This document shows, piece by piece, positions 59,648-64,000 of a stretch of DNA of 64,000 bases. The stretch is taken from contig NW_022141518.1 in assembly GCF_007565055.1 (NCBI RefSeq), forward strand, positions 1 through 64,000, read 5' to 3'. Position numbers and translations under genes: made by a program. This DNA is from Rhinopithecus roxellana. Taxonomy: Eukaryota; Chordata; Mammalia; Primates; Cercopithecidae. Position 1 is the first letter of the stretch. Each line of letters starts with the position of its first letter. The notes under the pieces were generated by a model. It saw only the letters and a program-made list of their open reading frames with translations, did no database searches and was not told the origin of the DNA.

Positions 59648-59654
59648 CTCCGCC

Positions 59655-62600
59655 TATTATGTCTATATTCTATACCTATATCTATTATATCTATTATGTC
59701 TGTATTTTATACCTATATCTATTATATCTATTATGTCTATATTTTATAACTCTATTATATCTATTATATCTATATTTTATAACTATATCTATTATAACTA
59801 TATTTTATACCTATATTTCTTATATCTATATTTAATACCTATATCTATTATATCTATTATATCTATATTTTATGCCTATATCAATTATATCTATATTTTA
59901 TACGTATATCTATTATATCTATTGTATCCATATTCTATACCTATATCTATTATATCTATTATGTCTATATTTTATACCTATATCAATTATATCTGTTATG
60001 TCTATATTCTATACCTATATCTATTATATCTGTTATGTCTATATTTTATATCGATATCTATTATATCTATTATGTCTATATTCTATACGTATATCCATTA
60101 TATCTTTTACATCTATATTTTATACCTATATCTATTATATTTGTTATGTCTCTTTTATTGCTCTATTATATCTATTATGTCTATATTTTATATCTCTATT
60201 TTATCTCTGACTATATTTTATACCTATATCTATTATGTCTATATCTATTATATGTATTATGTCTATATTTTATACCTACATCTATTATATCTATTATGAC
60301 TAAATTTTATATCTATGTATTATGTATATATTGTACAGCTATATCTATTAAATCTATTATGTCTATATTTTATACCCATGTCTATTATATCTATATTTTA
60401 CACCTATATCTATTATATCTATTATATCTACGTTTGATATCTATATCTATTATATCTATATTTTATACGTATATCCATCATATCTATTATTTCTATATAT
60501 TATACTTGTGTCTATTATATCTATAATGTCTATATTTTATACCTATATCTATTATATCTGTTATGTCTATATTCTATACCTATATCTATTATATCTATTA
60601 TGTCTATATTTTACACCTATATCTATTATATCTATTATGTCTATATTTTATACCTCTATCTATTATAACTGTTATGTCTATATTTTTTAGGTATATCTGT
60701 TATGTCTATATTTCATACCTATACCTATTTTGTCTATATTTTATACCACTATCTATTATGTCTATATTTTATACCTATATCTTTTATATCTATTATGTCT
60801 ATATTTTATACCTATATCTATTATGTCTATATTTTATACCTATATATATTATATCTATTATGTCTATATTTTATACCTATATCTATTTTATCTATTATGT
60901 CTATATGTTATACCTATATCTATTATATCTATATTTCATACCTATTTCTATTATATCTATTATGTCTATATTTTATACCTATATCTATTATACGTATTAT
61001 CTCTATATTTTATACCTATATCTACTATATCTATTATGTCTATATTCTATACCTGTATCTATTATATCTATTATGTCTATATTTTATACCTATAAGTATT
61101 TTGTCTATATTTTTTATCTATATCTATTATATCTATTATGTCTATATTTTATACCTATATCAATTATACCTAATTTGTGTATAATTTATACCTATATCTA
61201 TTATATCTATTATGTCTATATTTCATACCTACATCTATTTTAGCTATTATGTCTATATTTTATACCTATATTTATTACGTCTATATTTTATACCAATATA
61301 TATTATATCTATTATGTCTATATTGTATACCTATATCTATTATATCTATTATGTCTGTATTTTATACCTTTATCTATTATATTTATTATGTCTACATTTT
61401 ATCCCTCTATCTATTATATCTATTATGTCTATTTTTTATAACTATCAATTATATCTCTTATGTCTATATTTTATACCTCTATCTATTTTATCTATTATGC
61501 CTATATTTTATACCTATATCTATTATATCTATTATGTCTATATTTTATACCTATATCAATTATGTCTATTATGTCTATATTTTATTCCGATATCTATTAT
61601 GTCTATATTTTATACCTATATCTATTGTGTCTATATTTATACCTATATCTATTATAACTATTATTTCTATATCTTATAACTATATCTGTTATATCTATTC
61701 TGTCTATATTAAATACCTATATCTATTATGTCTACATTTCATACCGATATCTATTATATCTATTATGTCTATATTTTTTACCTATATCTATTATATCCAT
61801 TATGTTTACATTATATACCTATATCTATTATATCTATTATACTTATATTTTATAATTATATCTATTATATAAATATTTTATACCTGTATCTTTTTTATCT
61901 ATTATATTCATATTTTATATCTATATCTATTATATGTATATTTTATAAGTATTTCTATTATATATTTTAGGCCTATATTTTATACCTATATCTATTATAA
62001 ATATATTTTATGCCTATATTTCTTATATCTATATTTAATACCTATATCTATTATATCTATTAGATTTATATTTCATAATTATATGTATTATATCTATATT
62101 TTATACCTCTATCTAGTATATCTATTATATCTATATTTTATGACTATATCAATTATATCTATTATGTCTATATTTTATACCTCTATTATATCTATTATGC
62201 CTATATTTTATAACTATATCTATTATATCTATTATGTCTGCATTTTAAACCTATATCTATTATGTCTATTATGTCTATATTTTATACCTATATATATTAA
62301 GTCTATATTTTATACCTATATTTATTATATCTATTATGTCTATATTTTATACCTATATTTATTATGTCTATATTTTATACCAATATTTATTATGTCTATA
62401 TATTATACCTATATCTATTATATCTATTGTCTATTTTTAATACCTATATTTATTATATCTATTATGTCTATATTTTATACCTATATCTATTATATCTATT
62501 ATGTCTATATTTTAAACCTTTATCTATTCTCTCTTTTTCTTTTACCTATATCTATTGTATCTATTATGTCTATATATTTCACCTATAACTATTTTGTATA

Positions 62601-64000
62601 TATTTTTTACCTATATCTATTATCTCTATTATGTCCATATTTTGTACCTATATCTATTATGTCTATTATGTCTATATTGTATACCTACATCTATTATATC
62701 TTTTATGTCTATATTTTACACCTATATCTATTATATCTCTTATATCTATATTTTATACCTATATCTCTTAAATCTATTATGTTTATATTTTATACCCATA
62801 TCTATTATGTCTATATTTTCTATCTATATCTATTATATCTAATATGTCTATATTTTATACCTATATCTATTACAACTACATTTCATACCTACATTTCTAA
62901 TATCTATATTTAATACCTATATCTATTATATCTATTAGATTTATATTTTGTAATTATATCTATTATATCTATATTTTATACCAATATCTACTATATCTAT
63001 TATATCTATATTTTATGACTATATCAATTATATCGATATTTCATACTTATATCTATTATATCTAAAGTTTATACCTATATCTATTATATCTATATTTTAT
63101 ACCTTTATCTATTATATCTATTATGTCTATATTTTATACCTGTATCTATTTTATCTATTTTTTATACATATATGTCTATGATATCTATTATATCTATATT
63201 TTATACCTATATCTATTATATGTATATGTTGTACCTGTATCCATTATATCTATTATGTCTATATTTGATACCTATATCTATTATATATATTATGTCTGTA
63301 TTTTATACCTATATCTATCATATCTATTATGTCTATATTTTATACCTATATCTATCATATCTATTATGTCTATATTTTTTACATATATATATCATATCTA
63401 TTATGTTTATATTTTATGCCTATATGTATTATATCTATTATGTCTATATTTTATACCTATATCTATTGTTTCTATTATGTCTATATTTTATACCTATATC
63501 TTTTGTATGTATGTCTATATTTTATACCGATATCTATTATATCTCTAATGTCTATGCTTTTTACCTATATCTATTATATCTATTATGTTTATATTTTATA
63601 GCTATATCTCTTATGTCTATATTTTATGCCTATATCGATTATATCTATTATGTCTATATTTTATACCTATATTTATTATACCTCTTATTTCTATATTTTA
63701 TACCTATATCTATTGTGTCTATATATTATACCTATATCTATGATGTCTGTATTTTATACCTATATCTATTATGTCTTTATTTTATACCTATATCTATTAT
63801 ATATATTATATCTATATTTTTTAACTATGTCTATTATTTCTATATTTTATACCTATATCTATAATGTCTATATTTTATACCTTTATCTATTATATCTATT
63901 TTGTGTATATTTAATACCTATGTCAATTATGTCTATATTTTATACCTTCATCTATTATATCTATGATGTCTAGATTTTCTAGCTGTGTATTATATCTATT
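59655..64000 (+). repeat. AT-rich 28/37-bp satellite array, segment F (continues off the right edge)
   Basis: The array resumes right at the L1 5' end, same orientation. The first ~200 bp resemble 43.07-43.25 kb. A block at 62875-63030 closely matches 6108-6260 some 56 kb away. The last 200 bp (to ATGTCTAGATTTTCTAGCTG) match the blocks at 29.8 and 42.0 kb. A-type units dominate at 59.75-60.0, 61.85-62.1 and 62.87-63.12 kb. No gene or other element was found, and the array does not end within the window. Confidence 0.97.

Larger units (their letters stand above)
52968..59654 (-). mobile_element. L1: Full-length LINE-1 with probable 3' transduction, antisense
   Basis: In its own direction (59654 to 52968) it has a ~1.03-kb 5'UTR starting GGCGGAGCAAGATGGCCG, ORF1 (58624-57608), a 63-bp spacer, ORF2 (57544-53718, one frameshift), a 3'UTR with a G-rich tract (53634-53662), its own AATAAA and a 31-base poly(A) (53487-53457). 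After that come 476 bp of non-satellite DNA and a second 13-base poly(A) (52980-52968). The 5' end abuts satellite (TATTATGTC), and so does the outer poly(A). Target-site duplications cannot be resolved because both flanks are array. The organisation and length match a recently active primate L1PA-type element of the monkey lineage. Confidence 0.95.
58625..59654 (-). promoter_or_regulatory. L1 5'UTR / internal promoter (GC-rich)
   Basis: Full-length 5'UTR, about 1.03 kb, CpG-rich and thus an island in an ~84% AT array. It begins with the YY1 motif and contains blocks shared with human L1 5'UTR, such as GGGGGAGGGGCGCCCGCC near 59215 and GGAAAATCGGGT near 59390. In L1 this region drives sense transcription of the element, and its antisense promoter transcribes outwards. 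Here outwards means rightward, into satellite segment F on the + strand. Activity is inferred from the family. Confidence 0.88.

Noticed and set aside
52968..59670. A clean target-site duplication around the large L1
   Set aside because: Both flanks are satellite, and the candidate strings (TATTATATGTATAT on the left, TATTATGTCTATAT on the right) do not match well enough to separate them from ordinary array similarity.
88..63973. Hundreds of long + strand reading frames with Tyr/Ile/Leu/Ser-rich repeats, some with apparent 34- or 37-residue periodicity
   Set aside because: They overlap in all three frames, follow the satellite unit exactly, show no codon-position signal and exist because the consensus lacks stop codons on this strand. 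They are not proteins.
1..64000. CRISPR array, because of short regular repeats
   Set aside because: There are no unique spacers: the repeat is contiguous, degenerate and in primate DNA with Alu and L1 insertions.
1..64000. AT-rich protist or organelle genome
   Set aside because: Alu, primate L1 and an RPS2 processed pseudogene with target-site duplications place it in a primate nuclear genome.
1..64000. Centromeric alpha satellite or telomeric repeat
   Set aside because: The unit length is 28/37 bp, not ~171 bp, no CENP-B box-like GC motif was seen in the units, and there are no TTAGGG runs. A pericentromeric location remains possible but unproven.

Overview
The window looks like primate nuclear DNA, most likely from an Old World monkey (Cercopithecidae). 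Two Alu copies carry the base changes I associate with the macaque/baboon AluYR lineage: 'GTGGCCGG' in the left arm and 'GGCTTGAGCCACCGCGCCC' at the element's 5' end. Both LINE-1 copies carry the 3'UTR wording 'ACTCGTCAGCACCCATCAA', typical of monkey rather than human L1. Genus and chromosome cannot be told from sequence alone.

About 55 kb of the 64 kb is one AT-rich (~84%) tandem repeat running past both ends of the window. The unit is a 13-bp head (TATATTTTATACC), one or two copies (occasionally more) of a 9-mer (TATATCTAT), and a 6-bp tail (TATGTC or TATATC), giving 28, 37 or 46 bp. Every stretch I read has the same orientation. The + strand is very poor in G (about one per unit). Its consensus has no stop codon in any frame, so it produces hundreds of Tyr/Ile/Leu-rich reading frames that are artefacts. 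Variant blocks recur far apart (for example 6.1 and 62.9 kb; 8.3, 29.8, 42.0 and 63.9 kb), and there are exact or near-exact segmental copies: 368 bp at 36 and 1953, an 800-bp tandem duplication at 39.0-40.6 kb, and a 102-bp trimer repeated three times at 17.2 kb. I do not recognise this satellite.

Five retrotransposed pieces interrupt the array, all on the minus strand: a 5'-truncated L1 tail (3067-3351), an RPS2 processed pseudogene (17641-18600), an AluY (24217-24524), an older AluY (35624-35927), and a full-length L1 with a probable 3' transduction (52968-59654). The shared orientation fits the array, whose consensus offers the L1 endonuclease a TTTT/A site only on the + strand.

The large L1 has an intact ORF1 (338 codons) and an ORF2 that is complete except for a one-base deletion between the endonuclease and reverse-transcriptase domains. 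It also has a full 5'UTR with a YY1 site and a broken ORF0. Its 3' end continues through its own poly(A) into 476 bp of non-array DNA that ends in two AATAAA signals and a second poly(A). No functional host gene, RNA gene, CRISPR array or replication origin could be supported.
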